From the NCBI GenBank assembly GCA_963674455.1, contig CAVMBE010000023.1, positions 186,001 through 250,000 of the forward strand: 64,000 nt of DNA, read 5' to 3'. A model generated the notes under the pieces. It did not search any database, was not told the origin of the DNA, and was given only the letters and a program-made list of their open reading frames with translations. The stretch is from Lecanosticta acicola (taxonomy: Eukaryota > Ascomycota > Dothideomycetes > Mycosphaerellales > Mycosphaerellaceae). The translations under genes and the position numbers were made by a program. This document shows positions 35,801 through 48,229 of the stretch, piece after piece; position 1 is the stretch's first letter; the number at the start of each line of letters is the position of its first letter.

Positions 35801-37159
35801 GTCGATGACCTTGCGGCCCAGCAGCGACTTGCGACCCAGATACCTGCAATATGGACTCAGAAACAGCGAATTCCGGCGCTACCAGGCCACCACCAATGCA
35901 TTGTTCAATATCCTTCAGCTGTGACTGTGACGGCAGCAAGCAAGGCAACTGGAGGACACACGGAAGGCATGACCAGTGGAGGAGGTATCGTGGATGTCAT
36001 GAGATCGATTTGGCTACCTATCATCGAATCGACAACCAAGACCGTAACGCTGAAACTTCGACCAGACAACTGGGACTGAGGTACCATGGCACCCAAATCG
36101 TGAGCGGCAATGCAGCAGAAGTACCACGACCGGCCGGACGCCATCGAGAAAAGAAGGTGTAGTCAGCAGCTGTCCAAAGAGACTTCGCAGGGATGGGCCA
36201 GCAACGTACCTTTCTGTTCAGCCAGTGCTGTTCAACAAGATTGTGTTTTCAGCGGTGTCCCACGCATGACAAAGCACACTCGCGAAGAGCCAAAAGGTTC
36301 ATCGCTCCCACACATACCCAACCCGAAGGCTGCACACCGCGTTATACGAGCGAAAACAAGACCGTGAGGTCAAGAAAAACCCGCGGCCGCAACCGTGTCA
36401 TGTCATAACAAGTGTCTGCCAGAGCAGGCAACAAGAGTCACCCATGACCAGAGGAAGCCAGTTCGCCTCACCGTCAGGGACGCTCAAGAGAGTCAACCAG
36501 CGCAGTGACTTTACACGCCAGAAGGGGATGAACCTTTGCGTTGCAAGGGAGGCCATGGAGCCTTCCGTCGTGTGACGAAGTTCGAACCAATCATGCCAAG
36601 GCCCCGCCCGTGCTCCCAGATGCCGCAATCGTTAGAACGCTAAAAGCATTGGTCGCCCAAGCGGGGTGGAAAAAACGTCGATGCGGCCGGCACGAGAACG
36701 TCGTGAAACAGAACTCGCCCTTTCGTCTGGACGTATCCTGCCCTTGCGGGCCTTCACCATGGATGACAAGTGAGGACGGCCAGAGCAGTCAACTGCAGAA
36801 GTCAAGGCGGTGGGGGAGGTCGAGCCACGAGGGCTGACAGAAAGAGGAACAGAAGGAAAACTTGCAATGCCGGGGCCAAGGCCGCACCGGTCTTTGGACT
36901 TGACCACTGACTGGATGTCTGCCGGGGCGAGACAGTCCGATCATTGGCTGCAGCTGGGCCGAGATGCCTCACAGCAACGCCCGACCCAAGATTGCCCGCC
37001 CAAAAGGTGGAACGCCCTCAGGCCCGCAGCGGGGGAATGGGACTGACCAGCTTCTACCGACGCCAAGAGGCGCCGGAGGCCCAAGGGAGATGTGCTCGGA
37101 TGCGCGGTGTGCAGGAGAGGATGTGGACAGTCGGTGATTGATGGTTGGAGGGTGCAAGT
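29809..37159. other. Large gene-poor, rearranged region
   Basis: Many short frames in both strands read as if once coding, and intron-like GT...AG pieces occur (for example donor GTATGCC near 31851 with GCTAAT and TTGTAG about 60 nt later), but I could not chain them into a gene. Plausible fragments: 30005-30214 (VRELAFLLRSRLRQSSFIVR), 31950-32090, 34781-35152 (MTALSSVGSWTNLQSGLQTS), 35374-35523 (MSLDRFHTSKRETGKPIDPA) and 35798-36079 (LVDDLAAQQRLATQIPAIWT), the last two interrupted by frame changes. A 12-bp direct repeat (CGAGCACGGCCC) lies near 34731-34755. The picture is of old duplicated and decaying genes. Confidence 0.35.
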
Positions 37160-37545
37160 GTGTCCTGCTCGGGTCTTGACGACGCACCGAGCTTTGAGGT
37201 GTTGCAGTGGAGCGGAGTCCGGCCCTGGGTCAGAAGCGACACGCCAAGGATGGGCAGTCCAGTCGGTGAAGAGGTGGAAAGCGGGCAGGTGCATGAGGTG
37301 GTGGTTTGACATGGATCTTTTCCACTTGGGAAGGCTACTCGGGTCTGAGCGACGCACCGAGAGCGATGAGGTGTGAAGATGGAAAGAAGGCTCGCTCGGG
37401 CCTGCACGACACACCGAGGCCAGTGAAGAGTGCTGATGCCAGGGAAGCTCTGGGTCTGAGTGACGCACCAAAGCTGGTGGAGCGCGGTACGTGAACAAGA
37501 GAAGCTCACTCGGGTCTGGACGACACACCGAGGCTGGTCGGCGTG
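37160..37545. repeat. Degenerate ~56-bp repeat family
   Basis: A motif like CTCGGGTCTGAGCGACGCAC followed by CGAG and GGTG recurs near 37168, 37336, 37391, 37447 and 37506, the last four spaced about 56 bp. On the minus strand it would code loose repeats such as PRCVVQTRVSFS / SRCVAQTRVAFP. Divergence is high. Confidence 0.7.
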
Positions 37546-39538
37546 AAGCATCAGCAGAGCGACGCACTCCGGTCAGAAGACGCACGGAGATTGGACAGAA
37601 AGGAGAAGGGTTGAGGGAATGATATTGATATTCGGGAGAGTTGTGCTGGGTACATGGTAGAGTTTGGTCTGCAAATCGTCAGCGGCGATATCTCAGAAGA
37701 GTGGAGGGCGAAGTACCTGAGGTATTGGCGGGAGCCATTGCGTGGTGCCGGAGAGCATGAGGTCTGCGGCTCATGCAGACACGTCGTCGACGATGGGAGC
37801 GCAGCGTATCCTGGCAATGAGGAAGCGTCATGTCGGTGATGAGACGGTTGCAAGTTGGATGAGACTCTGACGCGGCGCAAAGTAACGCTTGGACGACGCT
37901 GAGCCAAAGTCGACCGCAGCTCGTGTTGGGATGGAGATGACAACGCAGGGAAGCCGCAGACCTGCAATACCGTCGCCATCGAAACTCTGAGAGCACTTGC
38001 CGGTCTTGAGGGCGAGGACGGTGATGCATCGCAGTGGGCAAGATTTGGCGGCAGGTTCTGATGAGGGCCGGAGCTTTCCCGGCCGAGGCAGCGCCGAAGC
38101 TGGACGCCAGGGTTGGCAATGGCAACTGTCGACAGCACGCAGCACGTGGGATGGCGGCGGTCGAGATGGATGAGAGTACCTACGGACGCACAAGTCAGGA
38201 ATGACGACTCCAAGCGCTCTGGGCGATGAGGGTTTGGCATACCGTGCCGCGACGTCGGGCAGCAAACAGCAGAATGATCTCCGCCAGAGCCCATGCGTGG
38301 CGTGAGAGGACAAGGCTTCTGGATGTTTGTGTCTGTGAATGGCTCTCTGCTGGCTTCTGATGACAAGGCACTGTGCGGTGTGGCATGCCGTGCGCTGTCC
38401 CGAGTCACGTGGTATGGCGGACTTTGCTCTTGTTGTGGTGGTGCCAAGTCGTCGTGTCGGCCAGAGACAGTTCGGAGGCGCAAAGGAGATCCACTGTCAC
38501 GCTTTGAATAGAAAAGGCATTTGAGGTCGATGTGGAAGGTCTTGGAAGCGGCTTGGGCAAACAGTCCGTGGGAGCAGCCAGCCCCGCCTCAGAAGGACCG
38601 CAGGCCGGGACTACGGAGGCAAGCGGCGACGAGAGGGCGGAGGACGCTCGGTGATGCCTGCACTCACGAAGACGGTCAGCGTAAGAGGCAGCGGAGAGTC
38701 AATGCCGTGCCGTATACGAGGGAGGAGCTTCCGCCTGAGTTCTGTGGTGCCCGCGGAGGTGAAGTTTGCAGCCGAGCGGCCGAATTTGCTGGTGCTGACG
38801 GATACCTCACTGGCGGCGATGCTTCAGAAGGAGTGCGACATGATGCCATTGGCGGAGTCGCAGGCCGCTTGCCTTAGGAGCCTGGAGGATGCTGTTGACG
38901 ATTGTCAGTGCCTCACCAGCAGCCAAACAAGAGGAAGCTGGACGTACAATGGCGCTTCAGCGGCGGCGACAAGAGCCTTTCTCGTGGCGCTGGTGGATGC
39001 TGCTGTCGCTGATGGTGGTGATGATGATGAGCGGCAGATGGTCTTGATGATAAGAGCAGGCGGTGGGGAGTGATGGATGATGGTGAGGATGTGGTGCTGT
39101 GGTGGATGTCGAGAGGGAGAAGTTGATGCAGGTGAGGAAGTGACTTCCGAAGGAAAACTGCTGAAGGCATCCATCTCGTCGCCGGCGGTCCAAGCGTTCT
39201 CGCGCTAGGACGGGGTTCCGCTTCCCTCGCTGGCCAATATCTCAGCCACCATGCGAGCTGTCGACACCGGAGCTGCGTGAGCTTGTTCCGCGTGGCCGAT
39301 ATACCCTCCCTAGCCAGCAATCATCGATGAACTGGGCTGTTGGAAGGATATTGCTGCCTCCGAGGAGAGCAAACACCGCAGAAGCCATACCGGAACCCTG
39401 GAAACCTTATTTTCGCGCGCGCAGTATAGCATCGCGGCGGCGTGAGCTCGAGCCTCAGCCTCATTAACTTACATCCTTCCAGCCAAGTCATCTCCATCCG
39501 CAAACAAGTCGAAGTGGACGAGAAGCGCCTTCAGAGCC
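37546..39538. other. No supported gene
   Basis: A 310-codon frame on the minus strand (37551-38483) is open but rich in Ser, Pro, Arg and His without any motif, the kind of shadow frame common in GC-rich DNA. I do not call it. Nothing else is seen. Confidence 0.35.
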
Positions 39539-40147
39539 GTGGAAGGTTCTCCAGCAATCGAGCTGACAGCACAGCCTCTGAACTGTTTTCACCCACCACC
39601 GCCTTACTCCGCCGCCGCCGGCCACCGAGGGGCCACCACCACCTTCTCCGCCTTCAGCGCCAGGGCCACTCCGCGCGAGCATTCGGCTTACCATAAGCGT
39701 CCGAGCGCAAAGGTCCTGCTATGAAGGGCCGTCGCGGCTCGGTTGGCCATAGTGAGAGCCTCACAGGCTCTTGGATCGCGCAGACCCTTCGCCGGCTCAC
39801 TTCCGAAGTTCAGCAAAGCCGACCCAACGGCTGACGATGACGGCTTGAACCATATCCTCTTGTACATCATCAAGACGCAGTACGAGCCGGAAGGCAAGAT
39901 CAACCTGGACGCGGACTTCGCAGCGCGCTTCAAGGGCATCTCGAACTTGCTGCAACATGCCCTGAGGTATGCGGAACAGCTCCAAAGTTTTCTTCACGGC
40001 TCAGAAGTGAAGGACGAAGGCTACCCCGGTCACCATTATACTGGTGGTGAAGAGTGCGAAATACCACTGGTTTCTGGGCTGCTTCCTCCCCAACGAATTC
40101 CCAGCCTTACAAGCACAGAAATAAGAGCGCCGGGGGTGGAAGTATAA
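39539..40147 (+). pseudogene. Unknown conserved-looking ORF split by an in-frame TGA
   Basis: From ATG at 39539 the frame reads MEGSPAIELTAQPLNCF, a Pro/Ala stretch, and KRPSAKVLL, then TGA at 39722-39724, and continues in the same frame: RAVAARLAIVRASQALGSRR, FSKADPTADDDGLNHILLYI, IKTQYEPEGKINLDADFAAR, FKGISNLLQHALRYAEQLQS, to TAA at 40145-40147. The second part is convincingly protein-like (helical, charged). Either the first ATG after the stop is not the real start, or the gene is a recent pseudogene, or a CGA/TGG to TGA change occurred. No signal peptide and no named family recognised. Confidence 0.5.
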
Positions 40148-40557
40148 CGAGATAGCATACAAAACAAAGAACGAATAAGAAGACTCCTGCCTCCTCCTTC
40201 TCCAGCAGACTTTCCATCTCCTCTCCAACTCTATAGCAAGATCTGGGCTATCGAAACCGACCGCAAAGCTTTGGAGCTATTCGATCAGCTCTAGTACGGA
40301 TGCATAGCCGAGAAGTAATCCAGACCAAACCACAGTACAGAGATAGATAAATCACAACGTGTAAGAGACCCACGAAAACGCACTCAATCAGTCAATCACA
40401 GTACAGTACGAAAACAGCACAATAACGTCTTCTTAACCAGAAGAAGCTGAAACCACGCGGGAGCTTCCCAGTGCAGAGAGAAAGAGAAGTATCCCATGTT
40501 ACCGACAGCGAGCGAGTCATTCCCGCGAAGAAAAGGCAAGGGAAAGGTAAGAAACAG

Positions 40558-40878
40558 CTATAGCTTCCTCCTGGATGTCTGGATGGGATAGGTGCGAGTA
40601 CCAGGTAAGATTCCCGCTGCACCACCTCCGAACCGTTCAAGCCTTTCGGAGTCAGATTTTTCGTGTATTAAGAGATTTGCGGCCAGTGTGTCCTCGTGAA
40701 GCATCTCCAGATGGGAGGAAGGATCTATGGAGCGGAGGGAAGGATCAAGTTTGCTGAGAAGTGGGAGGGCGGGCAGAGATTTTGGATTGGAGATGAGGAT
40801 TGAGGTCCTGAGGAGGGAGAGGGCGGGGCCGGTCAGAGGGGGGGAGCAGAGTAAGAGTGCAAGAGAAAAGAGCGTCAT
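40558..40878 (-). CDS. Small predicted secreted protein, Cys-poor
   Basis: Single-exon frame of 106 residues from ATG at 40878. The N-terminus MTLFSLALLLCSPPLTGPAL is a good signal peptide. The mature part has no cysteine, is Leu/Ser/Pro-rich at first (SNPKSLPALPLLSKLDPSLR) and then charged (HLEMLHEDTLAANLLIHEKS), ending in a basic tail. Secretion plus small size makes it an effector-type candidate; a function is not visible. The opposite strand is also partly open, so a shadow frame is not excluded. Confidence 0.45.
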   Translation of the reverse strand: MTLFSLALLLCSPPLTGPALSLLRTSILISNPKSLPALPLLSKLDPSLRSIDPSSHLEMLHEDTLAANLLIHEKSDSERLERFGGGAAGILPGTRTYPIQTSRRKL

Positions 40879-41127
40879 CGTTTGTGTGCGTGCAGCGTGT
40901 ATGTATTTTGTATCTTAGCTTTGCGGGACCTGGCATCATTCCTACAATATCCTCCAATCCTGCTTCGCGCGGCGCGGACACGCGATGAGTTCCATATTCC
41001 TCAAAACAGACGCCGGAAAGTAAAGTCAGTGTTCATGTATCCAAACCAGAAAACGCCTCCAACGCGTCTATCGTCCTGTCCTGTCATCGGTAGCCGCACC
41101 GTTCATGTATGATATCACCTCCTCATC

Positions 41128-42526
41128 TTACTCAAAATCCTCATCGGAGTCTCCGAGCGCAATCGGTGTGCGACGCGAAGATACGGGAGGACCATGGCGG
41201 CTCTGGCCTTTGACGTGGTGACGACGTGCTTGCGGAACGTGTGCGCGACCCTTGGTGAGACTGCTGCCAGCGACAGGGTATTCCATACTTTGGGGCGGAG
41301 CGCGTGCGGACACTGCGTCGGGAAGACTGTCGTCGTCGTCATCGTCGGCATCGGCATCTCGCGGGGATGGGAGCGCCTCAGCCGCATTGTGGTGTCCGAA
41401 TTCATCTCCTGCGTTGTCGTCTCCCATCTCTTCATCTGCTGCCTCGCTCCTCGGACTACCCTCCACGATCGGTCGCGCACAGCCAGGTGCAACTCGGCGC
41501 TCATCGTTACCGCCGCTTTGGTCAGGGGGAGAACCATCAACCACTTCCCAGCGGTCATCGTTATCCTTCAGGTAATCGCGAATGCCTGGGAGAAGCTTCT
41601 CAATCGTGGGCCAGGGCTCATCTTTCTGGCCTTCAAGTGTGTTGAAGACATGGTAGACTGCCCTCAAGTGCTTGTCGGTGAGTGACGGCGGGAGAAAGCT
41701 GCCAGAGTACCCTGGAAGAAGCCCACTATGCCAAAGACGGATCCACTCCTTCAGGTTGTCCCAGTGGGGCACCGCGTTGGAGAGCTCGAAGTGGATGAAA
41801 CCAGGCAAGATGGGCGAGACATCGAACGCAGCAGCGCGCTTGAGTCCCATCCAGAGCTCGCGTTCGTCTTTCGATGGATACGCCTCTGTGAGCGTTTCGT
41901 GAATTTCGGTGGCGGTTTGAAACCAGCCAATCCAGTCCTCGCATTCGAAGGTCTCAGGAACGGCGATGATGTTCAGTGGCAGCCTTTCGGCGTCGGCGTG
42001 AAAGCTACGAGTGCGAGACCACCAGTTCTGTATGGCAGCGGCGTTGAAGTCGGTGATGTGCAGTGTGAAGCTGTTCGCGAAGTAGAAGATTGGGACGGCG
42101 AGTTGGCGGATCTGCTGGCAGGTACGAAGGAGGGCGATTTCGTGCTTCGGCTTGAGAATCTGACGGCCGTTCTCATCGACAACGCTACTGCTCAAGTCCA
42201 TCCCGTCCGTAGTGACTTTGATATCTCGATTGAGAACCAGGACTTCATGGAAGATGTGCCGAAGCACGCAGTTGGGCAACTGCAGGATGTTGCCGCCGCC
42301 ACTGGCGTAACGGGTGTCGTGGTTCACGCGTGCCTGGAAAGAGATCAGTCTTCATACTGAGCTCTGAGCCTCACGCAGGGCAGAAACAACGGACCATGAG
42401 CTCTGGATCCTGTCGAGAAGAGTTGAGGTGCTTCTGCGCGCGAAGGTTGGGCGGGAGACAGCCATCGCCCTCGCCCTCGTCGTCGGCGCCACGACGACGC
42501 TTGCCGAGCAGACCGAGCCAAGCCAT
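41128..42526 (-). CDS. F-box/2EXR-like domain protein with acidic C-terminus
   Basis: Two exons, 42526-42395 and 42333-41128, flank a phase-0 intron (weak donor GTCCGT, acceptor TTCCAG) and give 445 residues. After a basic N-terminus (MAWLGLLGKRRRGADDEGEG) comes LQLPNCVLRHIFHEVL and then ALLRTCQQIRQLAVPIFYFA, the LP-x-E-like start followed by L-x-T-C-x-Q-x-R that is typical of fungal F-box/2EXR-type proteins. Middle: ECEDWIGWFQTATEIHETLT, PGFIHFELSNAVPHWDNLKE. The C-terminal 130 residues are disordered and acidic, with a run of six Asp and an end GDSDEDFE. F-box proteins link substrates to SCF ubiquitin ligases; whether this one binds Skp1 is not visible. No membrane segment. Confidence 0.7.
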
Positions 42527-45500
42527 GGCGCGTGGTGTATTGTACAAGAGTATGTCTTGGAGAGCGAATGGTAACGTGGGAGAGGTTCTCGGTGTGACTG
42601 TAGTTGAAGCGCCGAGAGAAGGGTGGTTTGTCCGAGGAGATTGGAGATGGGAGGAAGGTGGGCGGGTCGAGAGACTTTATGTGACTTACGATGAGGCGCG
42701 GGCATCGTGAGCTGTGAATTAACCAGTAAAAGATACGAGATTCAGTGCGTGTCTTGGTGTGTCGAATGCAAGTCTCTATTGCAAGTCCCGCGGAGCGGCG
42801 CTCGTGAATTTCGCGCTAACGCCATGATCCGCGCTAGTGTGCCGACGGATCCAATCAGCGAGGTGCAGTGTCTAAACCCCTGCACTTCATCTGCGTGCGC
42901 TGCAAACGGTGTGTTGACTCTGCAACTGCAGCTTCGCGCCTTCCTCACTGAGCGCGATTACCCCGCCGCACGCGCCAAGCCTGATGATATGGCATGCAAT
43001 GAGGTAGGTGGATATCGTCCCACCAGACGTCTTTCGTTCGTATGGGCAAGACATGCTCGTCCAGAATCAACCTCGCCGACACCTGGGACATCGCGGTCCA
43101 GTTCAACATTCGTCTGACGTTCCTGCGCTCGCCACTGGACTTCGGCATCGCGCCGAGAATACCTGCCTCCACGAGCCTCCTCGCATCGACGTTAACCCCG
43201 GTCCTCATCGCCTTCTCTGCCTACGCCTGCAATGTTGAAATGCTGCCCCCATACGCGCTGCTGAATCAACCTCTACATCATGACTCGATCATGTTCAACA
43301 TCTAAGAGCACAACCAAGACAGATCTGGTCTTGGACAGCGTGACTCGTGAAAACCGAGACTGGCAAGACATCAGGACCCCGATTTATGCCGTCTCAGCTT
43401 CCACGAGTCACCACGTGGCTACAGATGAGGCTACTCTGGATCATCATCTGTCTGCACGTTCGACAGAGACGTGGACAGAAGATTCGATAGGCAGAAGGAC
43501 CTACTATGTCCTCCTTCCGCGAGCGATTCCCGGCCATCTCCTTGCGCAAACCCCGATCCGAATTCCGCTCGCAGCTGGAAAGACATCGAGACATGCATCG
43601 CTGTCATGACAGCTTCTCAAGACAGACAGAGGTGATGGCAACTGAGCTGGTCGAGTGAACTCAGGAGGCGACGAGCGAAGAAGAGGATCGAAAGAAGCTG
43701 GAAGACACCGCGCTATGCAGGATATGAGGTCTATGTGATTCAATTCGCTGGTGGAGAATCCACCGACACCGAGGAGAAGACTTCTACGGAAAGCGAGGAG
43801 ACTGGGCTGGCCATTGCAACCATCATGTTGAAATAGCCGACAGGACTACTGAATCGCTCTCGGCGTTTCTCTCCCCGTCCAGCTGTCTTGACCTTCCTGC
43901 ATTCGGTCTTCATCCTCTGCAGACGGATACACCAGGGGCGGACATTCTCTGCACGCAGTTTCCGTCCCAGAACCCTGAGCAGGCGCAAAGGAGGCAAGGA
44001 AGTCAAGGCAGCAGAACATCCGGGATCTCCGAGCAGTGGAGTCGAGCGAAGGAATCGGAGAATCGAAAACATTCCAGCGCATTCTGCTTCTTGCTCTGAT
44101 TCTCGATCATATTCTTTGACTTTCCTGGAAGCTCAGTTCAAGACCAGAAACGCTTCAGACGCAGCTTCTCCATCCGCGGTCATCGGTTGGCGTTCATGCT
44201 TCCAGGCTAGGCTTCTACTTCCCGAGGACTTCTCTCCCTTGCTTCCTTTTTCTCTTCCTCCTCCAACATCACCGTTCGTTCCCACTCTGACCGCCCACGG
44301 CCCGAGACTTCCACTAGACGCTCTGATCGCGGTGTTGGACTACAAGGTGCGAGGGTGGCCACACTTGCCCAACATCATCGCCCGACAACTGGCACAGTGG
44401 TTGCCGCAAAGCATCATACAAGTCCTTGCTGCTCTTCGCTCCCCGTCTTTGACTCAGTGCATGCTGACATCGTGCCGTGCCAAAGTCCTCGCCGGTGCCA
44501 CAGTCAGAGAAGGAGGAGCACGAGCCCAGCTCGTCCATGTCGAAGAAGCCTGTTGTGAAGCACTAGTACCAAGATGTCGAAGGCGACTTTGATTTCGCTT
44601 GACGATGTAAGTCCTCAGCGCTTACTGAAGACCTCGAGCTTGCTGATACCTTGGCAAGACAGAATGCGATATTGAAGGCCCCACGGTCGTCTGACTCGCC
44701 ACGGCGCCGTGAGCTCTTCTTGGAGCCAACGATCATCGATCCTACGCCCAAAGATGACATTAAGACGATCAATAAGATCGGAGAGCGCAGCCGTCAAGCA
44801 GGCCAATGCGGCGCACTTGCGCCAACCCGCGCACCCATGCTTGAAGAGACGTCAAGAACACAGAGGAGAGGATCGCAAAAGGCTGGGTTCGAAGTCATCT
44901 TCGGGACATCCGAAAGAGTAGAATTGAGCGGTATGAATACACTTCTATCATATCCGGAGTTATATCATAGGAGGAGAGCGAGATTGGGATGCCTAGGCCA
45001 GGATCACAGCGTGGATGACTTGACCAAAGCGCTGGCCAGCAATCCTGAGACGCGGCGTTTGCGGAGCGCAAGCTTGATCTGCGGAATCTGGACTTCTGAG
45101 GTCTCCCATGGCTCGTAATCGCTAGGAATCATTATGCCCGACCCTCATTGAAAGATATCGGAGATGTTGTACCAGCCGCCGCCTTGCGTATATCGGGAAA
45201 GAGGACTGAAGTCTAAATGAGTGTGATTGCAGATCCATACGGCGGCCGTTCACATCTTCCAGGCTGGAAACATGCGTAAATCATGCTCCTAGATCCATTG
45301 CGCTGTCTATATGCCCCCGCTTCGCTCGAAATGCCTCAGCCCATCTTGCACGGAAATTTGACCATCAGGGCTACCCTCTGAAGAGACTCAGTGTATCGCA
45401 TCAGCCAGGCTCCATCGACCGCCCGCAGCTTCGTTTCGAGCTTTGTGAATGGCATTAGAAGCCGCTTCGCCGAATCCTTCCGTAGTGAGAACCACCGGAC

Positions 45501-46982
45501 TGTCAAAATCTATGACATCGGCTACAGCAGGAATACCAAGTCTGAACAAAGCGGCTGAACGCCACGCATTGCGATGAGCAGAGGGGATGCATGGCCGTCT
45601 TCATTGCTTCGCCAAGCGATACAGAAGCAGACTTGAGTGCCACGTCGCAGTCTTGTGCGGGCAGAAGTCTCCTGCTGCGCTCAGACGCACAGCCCAATAC
45701 ACAGAAGCCCACATCTCATCTCCGCCAGAGCCCGATAGAGGTGTGACAAAATGCGGACAGGTCGAGTAGCACGGAATGGGTGATGGAGAAGTCGGAGCCG
45801 CAAATCTCTGAAGCACGTCCTTCAAGCTCAGAGTGTGGCAGCAAAATCTGCAGGAAGGAGTAATTTCATTGCTTGATTTCGCCATTGGATGACCATCGGA
45901 TCCGATTACCAGGAGCCGTACTGGACGAAGTGCTCGTCGAAGCTACCTCATTAGGTCCCCCGACCATTGGGACGTGGAGACGCCAGGCACCTCAAGCTCC
46001 AACTCAACGCCGTCTGAGCAACAGCACTGGACAGAGAGCAAGGGAAATTCATTCTTCCACAAGATTACGCCCGGTAGCTTTCGACGCTGCCGATGTCCTT
46101 CTTGAACGACACCTCTGCGCCTTCACTTCCATCGAATGTGCTTTGCACTACCCGCACAGCTGTCTTCTCATCCCGTTTTGTCCAAGTTTGACTCCTCGGC
46201 GACAACCTCATGCGTGAGCGACCCTGCATCTTCCATTCTGTTCCTGTGGCCTTGCCACTCTCCGTCTCTCCATAGTAATCTCAGTCTCCCTGCGCAGTAG
46301 CAAAACGCGTGGAAGGCCAAGACAATGGCACTCAACTCGGCGATCCCATATTCTCTATTAGCTTGCCCCTCGCCATCTCCTCTTTCCTCCGTAGGTCGTC
46401 GGAACAGGAGCGGCTTCGTCTTGGATTTCAAAGCCTTTGTTGAGTAAAAGATTGCGGCAGTCGTCTTCGATCTTCCTATGCGGTTGGTGGAGATGCGGCG
46501 TGGATTTCCGGCAGCGCGGACGAGAGGTTCTGCGGCTTTACGGAAGGTCTGGTTGCAGGCTCTGAAGCGCATGATTGCAGAGTTCTGCTGCTCTCGCCGT
46601 TAGAGCGGGAGTCGAGGGCGAGGAAACGAAATCGAGTGGAAGGTTGAGATTCCCGTCGTTCCTATCAAGCACGATGGAAGTTACAGGCATCCCTTGCTAG
46701 TGTGGAGTAGGTGGATTCCTCCCACACGATGGAATGCTCGCCGATGATAGATCCGATTCCAGACATCCCTGCTGATATCTTGCATCATATCTGCGTGGTC
46801 GCGGCGGGTTAAGCGCCCGACGAGTTTCAGAGCCGATATCTACCTCACTTTCGGACTGTCGAACTCTCTGTAGCGACTGGTATAGATCCAAGTTCCATGT
46901 TCTCCCTCCCAACATCCTTTCTCTCGCATGTGCAAAGTGTACCTCTCATGAGAATTCCACCTGCTTTCCTCTCTCGGCTCCT
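42527..46982. other. Gene-poor region
   Basis: Frames overlap on both strands without motif. At 42945-43305 both strands read moderately well (minus MPKSSGERRNVRRMLNWTAM; plus GKTCSSRINLADTWDIAVQF), so neither can be chosen. The 43888-44592 plus frame (234 codons) is open but has shadow-like composition. Confidence 0.35.
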
Positions 46983-47333
46983 TTAGAGAAACCACGACGC
47001 TAATGTTTCGAACCCAAGTTCGGCGGCGATGTTGTGCAAAACTCCACCCTTCGAGCTCTGCTCTTCCTTTGGCTTTTCCTTATCCGATTGTAATGACTTG
47101 GTGTCCTTGACATCGCTGGAGGCGGACATTGCCGTAGTAAAGGGTTTTGGCTCGGAGGGTTTTCGTCTGATGATGCAGCGAGCGCTGTCGTTCTGGGGAG
47201 TCTTTTTGGCGAGCTTTGTGATGGATGCGTTGTAGGGCTTTGGGGGCATGATGGCTGGTGGCGATGTGCGGCTTTCGGCTGTCTTGGGGATGTCTGACCA
47301 GAGGGAGACTTCGAGAGGATGTAGAGGAGTCAT
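46983..47333 (-). CDS. Hypothetical Lys/Ser-rich small protein
   Basis: Open frame of 116 residues from ATG at 47333, with an alternative start at the internal MPPKPYNASITKLAKKTPQN. It is basic and disordered in the middle (RRKPSEPKPFTTAMSASSDV, DTKSLQSDKEKPKEEQSSKG) and ends with a helical, hydrophobic tail (VLHNIAAELGFETLASWFL). No signal peptide. The ordered tail after a disordered basic stretch makes it more than a shadow frame, but the family is unknown. Confidence 0.45.
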   Translation of the reverse strand: MTPLHPLEVSLWSDIPKTAESRTSPPAIMPPKPYNASITKLAKKTPQNDSARCIIRRKPSEPKPFTTAMSASSDVKDTKSLQSDKEKPKEEQSSKGGVLHNIAAELGFETLASWFL

Positions 47334-48229
47334 CTTCGTTGATAGCGCGCTGGCTGAGGTTACACAAGTCCCTTGCTGAGTTGCTGCATGTGTGTATGGA
47401 GCCTCATCCCTGCGCTATCTTCTCCCCCGGCTGTATCGTCCCCCGGCTGTATCGTGGATCGAACAAAAGGTATGCTCTTGAAATTCGATTCAGAGGTTGG
47501 AGCTCCGTTGATGGCTGTGAGGCGGCGTTTTCGCCAGCTTTCCGCTGCGGAGCGGAGATTCGACCAGCGTTTGCAGGAAGGAAGTGAATTACGCAGCATG
47601 AGCTCAGTCGTTCTCCGAGTCCTAGTGCTTCTGCAGTCACTGTGTCAATAAATCATGAGAAAGGCGCTGGTGTGTAGTATGGTGGGTGATTGAGGCTGCT
47701 GCGTTTGGGGAAGTTACGGGAGGCTTCTGCAGCTGCCACAAGCTCATTCTTGGCATTGCTGCCCTCGCGCATTCCCTTCAACCTTTTCATCGTCCAACAT
47801 ACATTTTGATTCTTCGTCTTCTAACGTTTTAGCCATTGACATGCGCCCCGATAAAGAGACCATACACCCTTCTTTACCTGCACCGATCTTCCTGACATGG
47901 CCCATGCATCACAATTACTGCCTTGGCACGACCTACAACGATGAATGACACATTCTTACGCAATCAGACTATTCCGATTCGAGAGTCACTACAACGAACC
48001 CGTCAACTCACACTTGAAATGATTCTCCTATCTCTTACCCCACATTTTGGAGTGTTCACCACTTCATGATGACAAGTACGGTCGCTCTGAGGCACAATTC
48101 CCCGGAGCAAGCTGGGACTGTGCATCCCAGGAGTACCAGAAGCAAGCAGAGAACAGCTGTCATACGTTCGAGAATCAAGGTACACAATTTCAGCTTCTGC
48201 GCATAGCTTTCATCAAACACTTGAAAATA
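47334..48229. other. Intergenic
   Basis: Contains a perfect 16-bp tandem pair (47424-47455) and one weak minus frame (47360-47599). No other structure seen up to the tRNA-like gene. Confidence 0.4.
47424..47455. repeat. Perfect 16-bp tandem duplication
   Basis: CCCCCGGCTGTATCGT occurs twice head to tail. It is short, exact and probably recent. Confidence 0.9.

Noticed and set aside
37551..38483. 310-codon minus-strand frame
   Set aside because: Ser/Pro/Arg/His-rich, no motif, no start context, lies beside degenerate repeats; typical GC-rich shadow.
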